A stretch of 64,000 bases of DNA. Source: Belliella alkalica. Lineage in GTDB: Bacteria > Bacteroidota > Bacteroidia > Cytophagales > Cyclobacteriaceae. Position numbers and translations under genes: made by a program. Below are positions 42,344 through 51,252 of the stretch, piece by piece; the stretch's first letter is position 1; the number at the start of each line of letters is the position of its first letter. The stretch is taken from contig NZ_JAKZGO010000006.1 of assembly GCF_022549785.1 (NCBI RefSeq), positions 62,001 to 126,000 of the forward strand, given 5' to 3'. The notes under the pieces are model-generated. The model did no database searches. It was given only the letters and a program-made list of their open reading frames with translations, and was not told the origin of the DNA.

Positions 42344-44137
42344 CTATTTGAAAACTTCAATAAACTCTGGCTCTGATCTATATTTTTTGAACAATAGGTC
42401 TGACATCGCTCGATCTCTGAGGAACTCACTGCTCTGCACAGCTTTTTTCAAGTTTTCAAACAAGGCTTGTTTGTCATCTGTAATGGTAGCCACCATAGCC
42501 AAACCATAGAACCCATAGCCGTATTCACGGTTATATTGAACACTTTCTTCAAAAGCCTCCAATGCATTTCTATAGTCTTCGGCTAAAAAATAAGCCAACC
42601 CTTTATTGAATAGGTTACTTTCATTTTCAGGAGCACGGTTCAATCTGATAGTCGCAAGTTTGTAATCTCCATTGATAATATCGATAGCCCCTCTGAGCCC
42701 TTCATTGAAGCGAAGGAATTCATTTGATTCGTCTCTTTCGAGAGCCGACGCTTCAGAGATAGCCACATAAGCTTCGAAGTAATCACCTCTCAGCAAGTAT
42801 GCTTGACCAAGATTATGAAATGAATACGAATTAGCATTCAACCTGTTTGCTTCTCTGAATAGGTTGATAGATCGACTTACCAACTGGTTTTTTGTCCTTA
42901 GGTCCAATTCTCTTTGAGCTTGATTTAGATATACCACACCTAGATTGTTCAAAGACAATTCTGACTTTTCTTTATTATTCAACAAATTGTAAATATCCTC
43001 TTTTTCCTGAAGCCTTTTGGCCACTTGACCAGCATAGACCAATTGCTCATTGGTCAGACCGTCCAATGAAGTTCCATTGTTAAGTAATTTGTAAACACTT
43101 GCCGCTACTTCTGGATCTGAAAAGCCTGTGTTCTCGTAAACTGCCAAAACTTTTGCTTGACGTAATTTAGGAAAAAGTTCTTTTGATACCTTATTGTAAG
43201 TATTTAGTCTTTGCATTTCACGTAATTGTGTATCAAAGGCTTTATCACTCAAAATTATTTTATAATACTCTTCTTTCTGGGCAGCGGTGATTCCTTCAAA
43301 CTCTCCAAGCAGTACTCTCAAATCGAACCAATCATTTTTCCTTGAATTTGCAGAAACTTCCACATTGGGGTTATTCAGCATTGTTCTGATTTTTTGAGCC
43401 GCAATTTCAGCTCTTCTCAATGCCAAATCATTATTGTTTAGCTCCTGTGGCTCAAATGAATGTAAGCCTGTTATTGTCACTTTCTTGAGAACTTTTCCTG
43501 TTTCAGAAAGCGTCAACAAAGGAGAACTATCAGCTTTGACCAATGAATTATCTCGAAGCAAACTACTTCCAAGTGGAAACATAACACTGTTTTCTTGGAC
43601 AATCTCCCTTTGCAAATCAGAAAAATCTGTTTTCATATAGACTCCAATCGGAGGGATAGGCTCGTCAGGTGTAATCTGACCAATTCTTGCCAAAAGTGGA
43701 GTGGTATAAAGACCATCTGCTATTTTTTTTGAAGCGATGTTTCTGGCTTTTCCTTTTTGCATTACCAATCCTTTGAGCATCAAGTCCCCAGATTCCATGC
43801 CTGGTAAATATGGAAAAACAAAATCAGCTTCAACCTTAGCTTCATTGATAACTTTGGTGTATTCGCCATCAAAAGCTACAATTTCAGCCAACCTCAATGC
43901 TCCTTCACCATAGCTATACTCTGGATAAAGAAGTATTCTGACATCATTTTTGAGATACTGGAGAGGGATTGCTCCTTCTAGCTTGAACCTCACAGAATCT
44001 CTATGCATCGTCAATGACTGAGGTTTTGCTGAGATACCATCTAATAAATTATCAAATTTGCTTAGCTTTGGGCTGCAGTTCCAAAAAAGAACGACCAAAA
44101 GGAGGACAGGTAAAATATTTTGCGTGATTCTAAACAT
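42344..44137 (-). CDS. TPR lipoprotein with OmpA-like segment
   Basis: A 597-aa lipoprotein with lipobox FWNC (Cys near 21). The first half is beta-rich and includes an OmpA-like stretch (about 195-265: MFPLGSSLLRDNS, then LNNNDLALRRAEIAAQKI) that may touch peptidoglycan. From about residue 390 on come TPR-type helical pairs (LNNLGVVYLNQAQREL, FHNLGQAYLLRGDYFEA, FNKGLAYFLAEDYRNALEAFEES). It looks like a periplasmic scaffold. Function unknown; a PspC-type gene diverges from it. Confidence 0.75.
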   Translation of the reverse strand: MFRITQNILPVLLLVVLFWNCSPKLSKFDNLLDGISAKPQSLTMHRDSVRFKLEGAIPLQYLKNDVRILLYPEYSYGEGALRLAEIVAFDGEYTKVINEAKVEADFVFPYLPGMESGDLMLKGLVMQKGKARNIASKKIADGLYTTPLLARIGQITPDEPIPPIGVYMKTDFSDLQREIVQENSVMFPLGSSLLRDNSLVKADSSPLLTLSETGKVLKKVTITGLHSFEPQELNNNDLALRRAEIAAQKIRTMLNNPNVEVSANSRKNDWFDLRVLLGEFEGITAAQKEEYYKIILSDKAFDTQLREMQRLNTYNKVSKELFPKLRQAKVLAVYENTGFSDPEVAASVYKLLNNGTSLDGLTNEQLVYAGQVAKRLQEKEDIYNLLNNKEKSELSLNNLGVVYLNQAQRELDLRTKNQLVSRSINLFREANRLNANSYSFHNLGQAYLLRGDYFEAYVAISEASALERDESNEFLRFNEGLRGAIDIINGDYKLATIRLNRAPENESNLFNKGLAYFLAEDYRNALEAFEESVQYNREYGYGFYGLAMVATITDDKQALFENLKKAVQSSEFLRDRAMSDLLFKKYRSEPEFIEVFK

Positions 44138-44215
44138 TTGGCATTAAAATAGATTATTCAAATTATTGCAAATTATTTGTTACATTTATTTAAAACTAAC
44201 TGAAAATCAATCATC

Positions 44216-44434
44216 ATGAATAAACTTAGACTCTTTTTTGAAGACCGTGCGTTTGGAGTTTGCTCTAGGTTGGGAGAGAAATTGAATTTTCCAATTGACA
44301 GCATTCGTCTTTTTTTTATTTACAGTTCCTTCATTACTATGGGTTCTCCGATCATCATCTATGTAAGTATGGCAATGATGATGAAAATCAGGAAGTACTT
44401 TAGAAGAATGAACAACCCTGTTTTATTCGATTAA
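44216..44434 (+). CDS. Small PspC domain protein
   Basis: A 72-aa membrane protein containing one PspC unit: a short N-terminal FEDRAFGVCSRLGEKL motif followed by a membrane helix (about 35-58) and a basic end. PspC proteins sense envelope stress or inhibit phage-shock regulators in other bacteria; the short form probably only anchors. Its stop overlaps that of the convergent glycosyltransferase by four bases. Confidence 0.82.
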   Translation: MNKLRLFFEDRAFGVCSRLGEKLNFPIDSIRLFFIYSSFITMGSPIIIYVSMAMMMKIRKYFRRMNNPVLFD

Positions 44435-45432
44435 AGCTCAGTGAATTTTCTCTTTTTTCTGACATGATAATGCCAGAGAATTGATTTTATTTTATGATTT
44501 GATTTTGATGGCAAGTTTGATGCCATAGAATCTACAAAATCTATTTTTTTCATTTTGTGAAAATCCACATGGGCTTCTAAGATGGCATTCGCATTGCCTA
44601 TTTGGCCTTTGAAGAGGAAAACTACAGACGCCAATACGTCTAAGAGAACTCTAACAAGGTATTTCAAGACAAAACTTGATCCAATCAAATTTTTATGGAG
44701 CATCAATAGGCTGTTTCGGAAATTCAGGTAAGTCTTCTTCGGATTTGACCTAGAAAGGGTTGCCCCTCCAAGATGCTGTACTTCTACTTTTCCTATGTAG
44801 CCTAACCTAAATCCAGCTGATCGAAACCTCCAACACAAATCAATCTCCTCCATGTGTGCAAAAAACCTTGAATCAAACCCACCGAAATCGTGGAAAGACT
44901 TGGATCTCACTGCCATACATGCGCCAGAAGTCCAATCCACTTCTATAAAATCGTCGTACTGACCAATATCCTTTTCCACTGAATCAAAAATCCGTCCTCT
45001 ACAATACGGGTAGCCTAAGTCGTCCAAAAACCCTCCGCCTGCACCGGCATGATCGAAGTATCCTTGATTTTGGATGGAAGTGATTTTTGGCTGCACTGCA
45101 ACGAAATCCTTATTTAAATCTAAAAAATCTATCAACTCAAAATCCCACGAATCTTTAATTTGAATGTCTGAATTGAGTAAAATGTAGTATTCAAAGTCTT
45201 CCTTGATAATAGTTAATGCCTCATTGTACCCTCCTGCATAGCCTCTATTTTGAGGTAACTTGAGAATTTGGACTTGGGGAAAATGTTCGGCCAAAAGCTC
45301 CAATGATCTATCAGTGCTCGCATTGTCAGCTACTATTACTGGAAAAGTTGAAAAAGAAATTATTGAAGGGAGGTAGCGACGAAGCATTTCCTCCCCATTA
45401 TAATTCAAGATGATTATTGCAGCTTTCTGCAT
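44431..45432 (-). CDS. Family 2 glycosyltransferase
   Basis: A 333-aa GT-A glycosyltransferase of the rhamnosyl/WbbL-like group. It has AIIILNYNGEEML at the N-terminus, VADNASTDRS near 35, NRGYAGGYNEAL near 63 and YILLNSDIQI near 86 (DXD-like), then EEIDLCWRFRSAGFRLGYIG near 190. A C-terminal hydrophobic stretch near 255-275 likely binds the membrane. It should extend surface polysaccharide. The start ATG shares a base with the ybaB stop (TGATG), so it is translationally coupled. Confidence 0.88.
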   Translation of the reverse strand: MQKAAIIILNYNGEEMLRRYLPSIISFSTFPVIVADNASTDRSLELLAEHFPQVQILKLPQNRGYAGGYNEALTIIKEDFEYYILLNSDIQIKDSWDFELIDFLDLNKDFVAVQPKITSIQNQGYFDHAGAGGGFLDDLGYPYCRGRIFDSVEKDIGQYDDFIEVDWTSGACMAVRSKSFHDFGGFDSRFFAHMEEIDLCWRFRSAGFRLGYIGKVEVQHLGGATLSRSNPKKTYLNFRNSLLMLHKNLIGSSFVLKYLVRVLLDVLASVVFLFKGQIGNANAILEAHVDFHKMKKIDFVDSMASNLPSKSNHKIKSILWHYHVRKKRKFTEL

Positions 45433-45764
45433 CAAAACATATTTCCTAAATCCATCCCTGGAATATTTGGCATCATTCCTTCGGTTGCAGATTTCATTTC
45501 ATCCTTGATTTTCAATTCAATGGACTCCATAGCTTTATTGATGGCAGCAACAGTGAGATCACTAAGCATTTCCCTATCCGCTGGATTAATCAATGATTCA
45601 TCCATATCAATAGAAACAACCTTTCTGTGACCATTGACAACTACTTTTACCATTCCAGCACCAGCCTCTCCCTCTGCTGTCAGATGAACAAGTTTTTCCT
45701 GAGTCTCTTTTATTTTTGCTTGAGCCTCTTTCACTTTGTTCATGATATTCATAAAATCAAACAT
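45432..45764 (-). CDS. YbaB/EbfC nucleoid-associated protein
   Basis: A 110-aa DNA-binding protein. N-terminal helix NIMNKVKEAQAKIKETQEKL and central VVVNGHRKVVSIDMDESL are the family pattern. The start is ATG at 45764, because the -7 box lies at 45789-45796 and would overlap a longer version. In many bacteria ybaB sits with dnaX and recR; here it is with a glycosyltransferase. Confidence 0.92.
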   Translation of the reverse strand: MFDFMNIMNKVKEAQAKIKETQEKLVHLTAEGEAGAGMVKVVVNGHRKVVSIDMDESLINPADREMLSDLTVAAINKAMESIELKIKDEMKSATEGMMPNIPGMDLGNMF

Positions 45765-45788
45765 ATTCTCTCGTCTTTGTAATTGATG

Positions 45789-45796
45789 CAAATATA
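45789..45796 (-). promoter_or_regulatory. -7 box of ybaB
   Basis: TATATTTG on the minus strand, an exact TAnnTTTG match, 25 bases before the ATG at 45764. Confidence 0.5.
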
Positions 45797-45976
45797 ATCT
45801 TTTTATGAATAGAACTTCAACATCTAAAAACAGAATAAAAATCCGAAAATACCAATATTTAGATATATAATTTTAAATTATAAAAATGCATGAAATTTTC
45901 ACCAACAATATGAAACATTTCTGTTATTTTCATAGTAAATAGATCATATCAGATTAAATTAAACCTAATTTACCCC

Positions 45977-46258
45977 ATGAAAACAGTTGAGAAAATTGAT
46001 AAAGAGAAAATTGCCTCGTTGAAGTTCAACAAGAATGAAGTTTTGCTTTCCCAGGAAGAAATCCAAAAAAGATGGAACAATTTGTCTAGAGCCCAAGCCT
46101 TGGGAAACCTGCTTCAAAGTAAAGTTCAAATAACATTTGAAACCGCAGACCAGAAAACTTTTCAAGTTCAAACCACTATCTGGGCTGTAGGACAAGAGTT
46201 TGTAACACTCAAAGGAGGTGTACATATCCCCGTAAATGCTATTTCTGATGTTGATTGA
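45977..46258 (+). CDS. Conserved hypothetical protein
   Basis: A 93-aa soluble protein, basic in its first half (EKIDKEKIASLKFNK) and beta-rich in the second (VQTTIWAVGQEFVTLKGGVHIPVNAI). The second half resembles a small barrel that could bind nucleic acid, which is a guess. No known domain. It is monocistronic, convergent with hisS. Confidence 0.65.
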   Translation: MKTVEKIDKEKIASLKFNKNEVLLSQEEIQKRWNNLSRAQALGNLLQSKVQITFETADQKTFQVQTTIWAVGQEFVTLKGGVHIPVNAISDVD

Positions 46259-46316
46259 TTTTTCAATTTGAAAGACAATGCTCCAAGCATCATTAAATCA
46301 ACTATGTATAAAAAAT

Positions 46317-46373
46317 GATTATCCGCTTTTCGAATTCCACAATCAATAGAAACCGATAGAATCGCGGATAATC
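46317..46373. repeat. Short element with inverted ends GATTATCCGC / GCGGATAATC
   Basis: A perfect 10-bp inverted repeat spans 57 bases between the convergent stops. ATGATTATCCG is shared with the left end of MITE-like copy E, so this may be a deletion derivative of that family, or a terminator stem with an unusually long loop. Confidence 0.4.
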
Positions 46374-46381
46374 AACATTAT

Positions 46382-47764
46382 CTAATCAATAATAGAATTT
46401 TTTACTTCAGCAATTGCATCTTCTAAACTACATGATTTCTGATCTCCTGTAAGTAAGTTTTTCAAGCTAACCTGTTTTTGCTCTATTTCTTCAGAACCCA
46501 ATATAATCACAAATGGTATTTGCTTTTTGTCTGCATAAGTAAACTGTTTTTTGATCTTTGCTGTATCAGGGTAAAGCTCGGCAGAAATCAAGCTGCTTCG
46601 AAGTTGGTTCAAAACCATCAACCCATAATCTCTTCCTTCATCATCAAAATAGGTAATCAAGACTTTGGTTCCTTCCAATTGCTTCTCCGGGAATAGATTC
46701 AATTCCTCCAAAACATCATAAATCCTATCTACACCAAAGGAAAAACCAACTCCAGAAACACCATCAAGCCCAAAAACACCAGTCAAATTATCATATCTCC
46801 CTCCTCCACTCACAGATCCAATTGATACATTGTTCACTTTCACTTCAAAAATCGCACCTGTATAATAAGACAAACCTCTAGCCAAGACAATATCAAAATC
46901 TACAAATTTCTCATCTTCACCATACTTGGTAAGCAACTCGAAAACCTCTTTTAATTCAGCTATCCCTTTTAATCCAACTTCAGAACTTGCCAAGAAAGTT
47001 GACAAAAAATCCAGCTTTTCTATATTCGACCCTTGAAGACTGATGATAGGGTTCAGCCTATCAATAGCTGCTTGCACAAAGTCTCTTTCGATCAATTCAT
47101 CTTGTACTTTTTCCCAGCCAATTTTATCCAACTTATCAATAGCTACACAAAGCTCAGCCTCCCTTCCTGCTGCACCTATCACTTCCGCCAAGCCAGTCAA
47201 TATTTTTCTATTGTTGAGTTTGATAGCATAATCGTCCAGTCCCAAATGAGCAAAAACCCGCTTGATCATCAACAGAATTTCCAACTCACAAACCAAACTG
47301 TCCGTACCAACCACATCGGCATCACATTGATAAAACTCTCTATACCTTCCTCTTTGCGGCCTATCAGCCCTCCACACAGGTTGGATTTGAAATCTTTTGA
47401 ATGGGTAAGTGATCTCATTTCTGTTCATTACCACGTAGCGCGCAAAAGGCACAGTCAAGTCATAACGAAGTCCTTTTTCGGAAACTTTTGGCAAAGTGGC
47501 ACCTGCTCCAGCCCCTAAATCAGCTACAGAGACATCTTTTAGATAATCGCCACTATTCAAGATTTTAAAAATCAACTGATCTCCTTCATCACCATATTTC
47601 CCAGTCAATGTACTCAGATTCTCCATAGAAGGAGTTTCTAGCTGCTGATAGCCAAAAAGCTTGAAAGTATCTTTGATAATGTCAAAAATATAATTCCTTC
47701 TCGCCATTTGAAGTGGTCCAAAATCTCTCGTTCCTTTTGGTAAAGTAGGTTTCTGAATTGCCAT
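46382..47764 (-). CDS. hisS: Histidyl-tRNA synthetase
   Basis: A 460-aa class II synthetase. Motif 1 lies near YQQLETPSME (38-47), the motif 2 region has FQIQPVWRADRPQRGRYREFYQCD near 122-145 in pieces, the His-binding GLSYYTGAIFEV is near 300-311, motif 3 GVGFSFGVDR near 335, and a C-terminal anticodon-binding domain ends the protein. It is monocistronic. A -7 box TAACTTTG lies 20 bases upstream. Confidence 0.97.
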   Translation of the reverse strand: MAIQKPTLPKGTRDFGPLQMARRNYIFDIIKDTFKLFGYQQLETPSMENLSTLTGKYGDEGDQLIFKILNSGDYLKDVSVADLGAGAGATLPKVSEKGLRYDLTVPFARYVVMNRNEITYPFKRFQIQPVWRADRPQRGRYREFYQCDADVVGTDSLVCELEILLMIKRVFAHLGLDDYAIKLNNRKILTGLAEVIGAAGREAELCVAIDKLDKIGWEKVQDELIERDFVQAAIDRLNPIISLQGSNIEKLDFLSTFLASSEVGLKGIAELKEVFELLTKYGEDEKFVDFDIVLARGLSYYTGAIFEVKVNNVSIGSVSGGGRYDNLTGVFGLDGVSGVGFSFGVDRIYDVLEELNLFPEKQLEGTKVLITYFDDEGRDYGLMVLNQLRSSLISAELYPDTAKIKKQFTYADKKQIPFVIILGSEEIEQKQVSLKNLLTGDQKSCSLEDAIAEVKNSIID

Positions 47765-48082
47765 GCTGATTTTTAATTTTGCGCAAAGTTAATAGATCGC
47801 CCGAAAGAATAAGGCACTTACATGGGAAATTCAGGGAATTCGCTATAAACAATTTCAAGGCAGGAAACCCTTCGTGGATAGTCCAATTTTAGGAGGATTG
47901 GGAGATTGGTCTGTGGAGACAGAGACCAAGGTGATTGGAGATCGCCCGAAACTAAAGGGATTAAAACTGGAAAAAGGAAATAATTCTAAATGTTTTTTAA
48001 AATATTTGAAGGTAAACGTGGTCAATCCAAAATAATCCGTTAATTTTGCGCTTCATTTGAGTTCACATAAACAGATAAGACA
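47765..48082. promoter_or_regulatory. Divergent region hisS / small basic protein
   Basis: 318 bases. On the minus strand 47784-47791 reads TAACTTTG, a -7 box for hisS. On the plus strand 48041-48048 reads TAATTTTG, 35 bases before the small basic protein's ATG. Between them is a purine-rich stretch with an imperfect GGTCTGT...ACAGAGACC hairpin. No gene seen. Confidence 0.5.
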
Positions 48083-48220
48083 ATGGCTGTTACTACATTA
48101 AAGAGAAAATTAAAAAGAAAGAGACAAGCTCAAACTACTAGAGTTATCAAAATCAAACAATTGAGTGCCAAGCCGGTAATCAAAAATGTTGATGTTGAAG
48201 AGTTGAAGAAAAACTTCTAA
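48083..48220 (+). CDS. Small basic protein (45 aa)
   Basis: A 45-residue protein: MAVTTLKRKLKRKRQ at the start, then RVIKIKQLSAKPV and the acidic-basic end VEELKKNF. It is strongly basic, like small ribosome-associated or nucleic-acid-binding proteins. It has a clean TAnnTTTG promoter box and its own terminator, and a codon mix typical of highly expressed genes, so I regard it as real in spite of its size. Function unknown. Confidence 0.72.
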   Translation: MAVTTLKRKLKRKRQAQTTRVIKIKQLSAKPVIKNVDVEELKKNF

Positions 48221-48256
48221 GAAGTTATTTCAAAGTTTCTTTTTTCAAGAAATAAA

Positions 48257-48287
48257 GAGGGCAACGATGAAATCGCTGCCTTTTTTA
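48257..48287 (+). terminator. Terminator after the small basic protein
   Basis: GGGCAACGAT-GAA-ATCGCTGCC with one mismatch, followed by TTTTTT. It also abuts the stop of the convergent phosphoesterase. Confidence 0.8.
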
Positions 48288-48785
48288 TTTTGCCCTTTTT
48301 CCAAGTTCCACTACACGGAGGTTTTGCAGTTTCCCTTGAGTTATTTCAAATAGCAACATGGTACGCATCACATGAAAACCATGTTTCCCAATGGCTCCTG
48401 GATTCATATAAAGGCAATTGACTTTTGGGTCAAATTCAACCTTACATATGTGCGAATGCCCACACACAAATAGTTGACATCCATTTTCAATAATTTTTGC
48501 TTTTACTCCTTTGGCATAAATAGGCGGTTTTCCACCTATATGAAGCATTCCAATCTTCAACCCGTCTATTTCAAACCAAATCTCTTCTGGAAACTTTTCT
48601 CTCGCTTCATTGTCATCAATATTGCCAGTCACTACACGCAAGGCCTTTTCCTTTGGCAAATGTGTAAGAACATCCAAATCCCCAATATCTCCAGCATGCC
48701 ATATTTCATCCACTTCTTTCAAATGATCTAAAACAGCCTGATCTATATAGCTGTGGGAATCCGAAATCAAACCAATTTTTCTCAA
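48285..48785 (-). CDS. YfcE/MJ0936-type metallophosphoesterase
   Basis: A 166-aa calcineurin-like phosphoesterase. The N-terminal ISDSHSY (residues 6-12), HAGDIGD (31-37), GNIDD (55-59), CGHSHI near 107-112 and the LYMNPGA near 124 are the five metal-ligand motifs of the YfcE group, which are phosphodiesterases with unknown natural substrate. No signal peptide. Length standard. Confidence 0.92.
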   Translation of the reverse strand: MRKIGLISDSHSYIDQAVLDHLKEVDEIWHAGDIGDLDVLTHLPKEKALRVVTGNIDDNEAREKFPEEIWFEIDGLKIGMLHIGGKPPIYAKGVKAKIIENGCQLFVCGHSHICKVEFDPKVNCLYMNPGAIGKHGFHVMRTMLLFEITQGKLQNLRVVELGKRAK

Positions 48786-48792
48786 TGCTTGT

Positions 48793-48826
48793 GTTTTTTG
48801 AAAAGTGAAAATTATCTATAGCTTTG
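48793..48826 (+). promoter_or_regulatory. Promoter of the rhodanese gene
   Basis: TTTTTTG (48794-48800), 18 bases, TAGCTTTG (48819-48826): a full Bacteroidota -33/-7 promoter with the same spacing as the gcvT promoter. The ATG lies 40 bases downstream. Confidence 0.65.
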
Positions 48827-48865
48827 CGAAAGTAGTGGATTTTAAACTTTTAAATAAAATTTGAA

Positions 48866-49285
48866 ATGAAAAACACAATCATTAATTCAACCAAAAAACT
48901 TTTCCTTTTTTTTACACTTGCAATGATAATCTCAATCAGTCAATCATTTGCTCAATCAGAAGTAAAAGTACTGACACCTGATAAGTTTGAAAAACTTTCA
49001 AAAAAAGGAAGAAAAGCAGTCATATTGGATATTAGAACTCCGGAAGAGGTAGCTGAAGGTCATATTGAAAATGCGGTTTTCGCAAATTATAGTGGAGGAA
49101 ACTTCGAAGAAGCCCTTCAGAGTTTAGACAAAAAGAAAACCTATTATGTGTACTGCCGATCAGCGAAAAGAACCGTTCCTGCTACAGAAAAAATGAAAGA
49201 AATGGGATTCAAAAAAGTATATATGCTCGAAGGTGGACTAAACAACTGGATAAAATCAGAAAAGGGAATCACTAAAGCTAAATGA
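48866..49285 (+). CDS. Secreted rhodanese-domain protein
   Basis: A 139-aa protein with a Sec signal (cleavage after about residue 29, SFAQ) and a single rhodanese domain: AVILDIRTPEEVAEGHIENA near 49 and the active-site loop YCRSAKR with Cys97. It should transfer or carry sulfane sulfur, or bind such groups, in the periplasm. It lies 120 bases before pdhB on the same strand, probably unlinked. Confidence 0.9.
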   Translation: MKNTIINSTKKLFLFFTLAMIISISQSFAQSEVKVLTPDKFEKLSKKGRKAVILDIRTPEEVAEGHIENAVFANYSGGNFEEALQSLDKKKTYYVYCRSAKRTVPATEKMKEMGFKKVYMLEGGLNNWIKSEKGITKAK

Positions 49286-49407
49286 AATCATCCATTGAAA
49301 ACTAGATAAAAGAAGAACAATCCAAAAATATATCCTTAAGTTCTCTGTAGCGTTTTGGAATTGAACGATTACTTTCTATTTTTACGATCGAAAATTTTGA
49401 CAAAGAA

Positions 49408-50388
49408 ATGAGAGTTATACAATTCAGAGAAGCATTAAGAGAAGCCATGTCAGAAGAAATGAGACGCGACAAAAACGTGTTTCTCATGGGTGAAGAAGTG
49501 GCAGAATATAACGGAGCATACAAAGTATCCCAAGGCATGTTGGACGAGTTTGGACCTGAAAGAGTCTATGACACACCGATTGCCGAACTTGGTTTCTCCG
49601 GATTGGGCGTGGGTGCAGCGATGAACGGACTAAGACCGATCATTGAATTCATGACCTTTAACTTTTCTCTTGTTGCAATTGATCAGATCATCAACTCAGC
49701 AGCCAAAATGTACGCCATGTCAGGTGGGGCATACAATGTACCGATCGTATTCAGAGGTGCTACCGGAAATGCTGGTCAATTAGGTGCTACCCACTCTTCC
49801 AATTTTGAAAACTGGTTTGCAAACACTCCTGGCTTGAAAGTGGTTGTGCCATCAAACCCATTTGATGCAAAAGGTCTTTTGAAAGCCTCTATCAGAGACA
49901 ATGATCCTGTGATCTTTATGGAATCGGAATTGATGTATGGTGATAAAGGAGAAGTTCCTGAAGGAGAATACCTTTTACCAATAGGCGTAGCTGAGATCAA
50001 AAGAAAGGGAAAAGACGTTACGATCATCTCTTTCGGAAAAATGATGAAAGTAGCTTTGGAAGCAGCCGAGGAATTGGCAAAAGACGGTATCGAAGCAGAA
50101 GTGATTGATTTGAGAACTGTAAGACCTATCGATTACGCTACTTGCTTAGAGTCCGTTAAAAAGACCAACAGATGTGTTGTAGTAGAAGAAGCTAACCCTA
50201 TCGCTGCGATCTCTTCCGAACTTACTTACAATATCCAAAGAAATGCATTTGATTACTTGGACTCACCAGTGATCAGAGTCAATTCAATGGATGTTCCGTT
50301 GAGTTATGCTCCTACCTACATTGAAGCAGTCATTCCAAATGTAAAAAGAACCATTGACGCTGTAAAGCAAGTGATGTATAAAAAGTAA
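49408..50388 (+). CDS. pdhB: Pyruvate dehydrogenase E1 component, beta subunit
   Basis: A 326-aa transketolase-fold subunit of the pyruvate (or branched 2-oxoacid) dehydrogenase complex, which decarboxylates pyruvate with TPP. Motifs: REALREAMSEEM at the start, GEEVAEYNGAYKVSQG near 29, PIAELGF near 61, and the C-terminal TVRPIDYATCLESVKKT region. The alpha subunit gene is not adjacent, a split arrangement usual in this phylum. Followed by a terminator. Confidence 0.94.
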   Translation: MRVIQFREALREAMSEEMRRDKNVFLMGEEVAEYNGAYKVSQGMLDEFGPERVYDTPIAELGFSGLGVGAAMNGLRPIIEFMTFNFSLVAIDQIINSAAKMYAMSGGAYNVPIVFRGATGNAGQLGATHSSNFENWFANTPGLKVVVPSNPFDAKGLLKASIRDNDPVIFMESELMYGDKGEVPEGEYLLPIGVAEIKRKGKDVTIISFGKMMKVALEAAEELAKDGIEAEVIDLRTVRPIDYATCLESVKKTNRCVVVEEANPIAAISSELTYNIQRNAFDYLDSPVIRVNSMDVPLSYAPTYIEAVIPNVKRTIDAVKQVMYKK

Positions 50389-50405
50389 AATTGATTAGAT
50401 TCAGT

Positions 50406-50446
50406 AAAAAGCCTGCTAGGAGTTTCTTAGCAGGCTTTTTATTTAG
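50406..50446 (+). terminator. Terminator after pdhB
   Basis: AAAAGCCTGCTA-GGAGTTTC-TTAGCAGGCTTTTT: 12-bp stem with A- and T-runs on its sides. It could also work on the minus strand. Confidence 0.88.
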
Positions 50447-50547
50447 AGTATTTTTGAGGAAGTTTTTCAAGGTTGTTGAAATCAAAACCTAAACATCTAA
50501 ATCTGAGCAAAAATCATCACTACAAATGATTTAATCATGGTTTTTTT

Positions 50548-51129
50548 TCAAAAACTTTTCCCTAGGCTGATACCACCCCAAAGAGGATGGAATTCTACAG
50601 GGTTTTGTGAACTGAATGAGAGATTAAATCCAGGCGTATAACCTACTCTGAAAAAGAATCCTCCTTTAGGCTGCTGGTATCTATACCCTATTCTCAGAGG
50701 TATAATTGCTTCCAATGATTTGTTTTCCTGAAAATTGCTCGAAGCATCAGGGTTAAATTCTAAGGTACGAGATGAATAAAAAGTACCCCCTGTCCCAACT
50801 TCCAAATGATGGCATGACCTTCCCCAAAAAGCAGTGATCTCAACAGGCAGCAAAGGTGACCAATAAGGTGAAACACCCGATATTTGATCCCCTCCGCTTT
50901 GTTTGAAAAAGGAAAACCCAGCACTTCCTGAAATTTTCAATCTATCATGCTGATGTAGAATACGACTATAATTGAGAGAATAAAACAGGGAGTTCCCACC
51001 AAGTTCTACATATACAGAATTTTTTGCAGTGAAAATATCAGCTTCCTCTTGAGCATACAAATGTAATTGGAAAATCATTAAAAATATTGTTGTAATAAAA
51101 GTCAATAATTTTTGCCTACTTGTTTTCAT
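50548..51129 (-). CDS. Outer-membrane beta-barrel-like hypothetical protein
   Basis: A 193-aa exported protein with a Sec signal (ends near YAQE, residue 28). The mature part has alternating hydrophobic/aromatic strands (VYVELGGNSLFYSLNYS, IIPLRIGYRYQ, FFFRVGYTPGF) and ends with F (LGKSF), as expected for a small beta barrel in the outer membrane. Function unknown. It lies next to the decayed T9SS remnant. Confidence 0.7.
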   Translation of the reverse strand: MKTSRQKLLTFITTIFLMIFQLHLYAQEEADIFTAKNSVYVELGGNSLFYSLNYSRILHQHDRLKISGSAGFSFFKQSGGDQISGVSPYWSPLLPVEITAFWGRSCHHLEVGTGGTFYSSRTLEFNPDASSNFQENKSLEAIIPLRIGYRYQQPKGGFFFRVGYTPGFNLSFSSQNPVEFHPLWGGISLGKSF

Positions 51130-51159
51130 AGTATTGAATTTAAGAATTTTATAAAAGAA

Positions 51160-51252
51160 TTATAATTTAACAATAACTTGAGTAATTGTTACTTCTTTTC
51201 CAAAAAGGATATGAAGAAAGTAAGTTCCTTGCTGAAGATCAGAAGAATCATC
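51160..51252 (-). pseudogene. Remnant of a T9SS C-terminal sorting domain
   Basis: The minus strand reads DDSSDLQQGTYFLHILFG, then KEVTITQVIVKL and a stop. SDLxxGTYFLxI...GK......IVKL is the end of a type A (Por secretion) sorting domain, normally found at the C-terminus of large secreted proteins. In-frame TGA codons at 51253-51255 and further upstream cut it off, with FVSEGVIVF between them, so no intact protein remains. The parent is gone or was shortened. Confidence 0.65.

Noticed and set aside
42892-43640. Plus-strand frames opposite the TPR lipoprotein gene
   Set aside because: They are shorter than and entirely covered by a gene with clear lipobox and TPR pattern on the minus strand.
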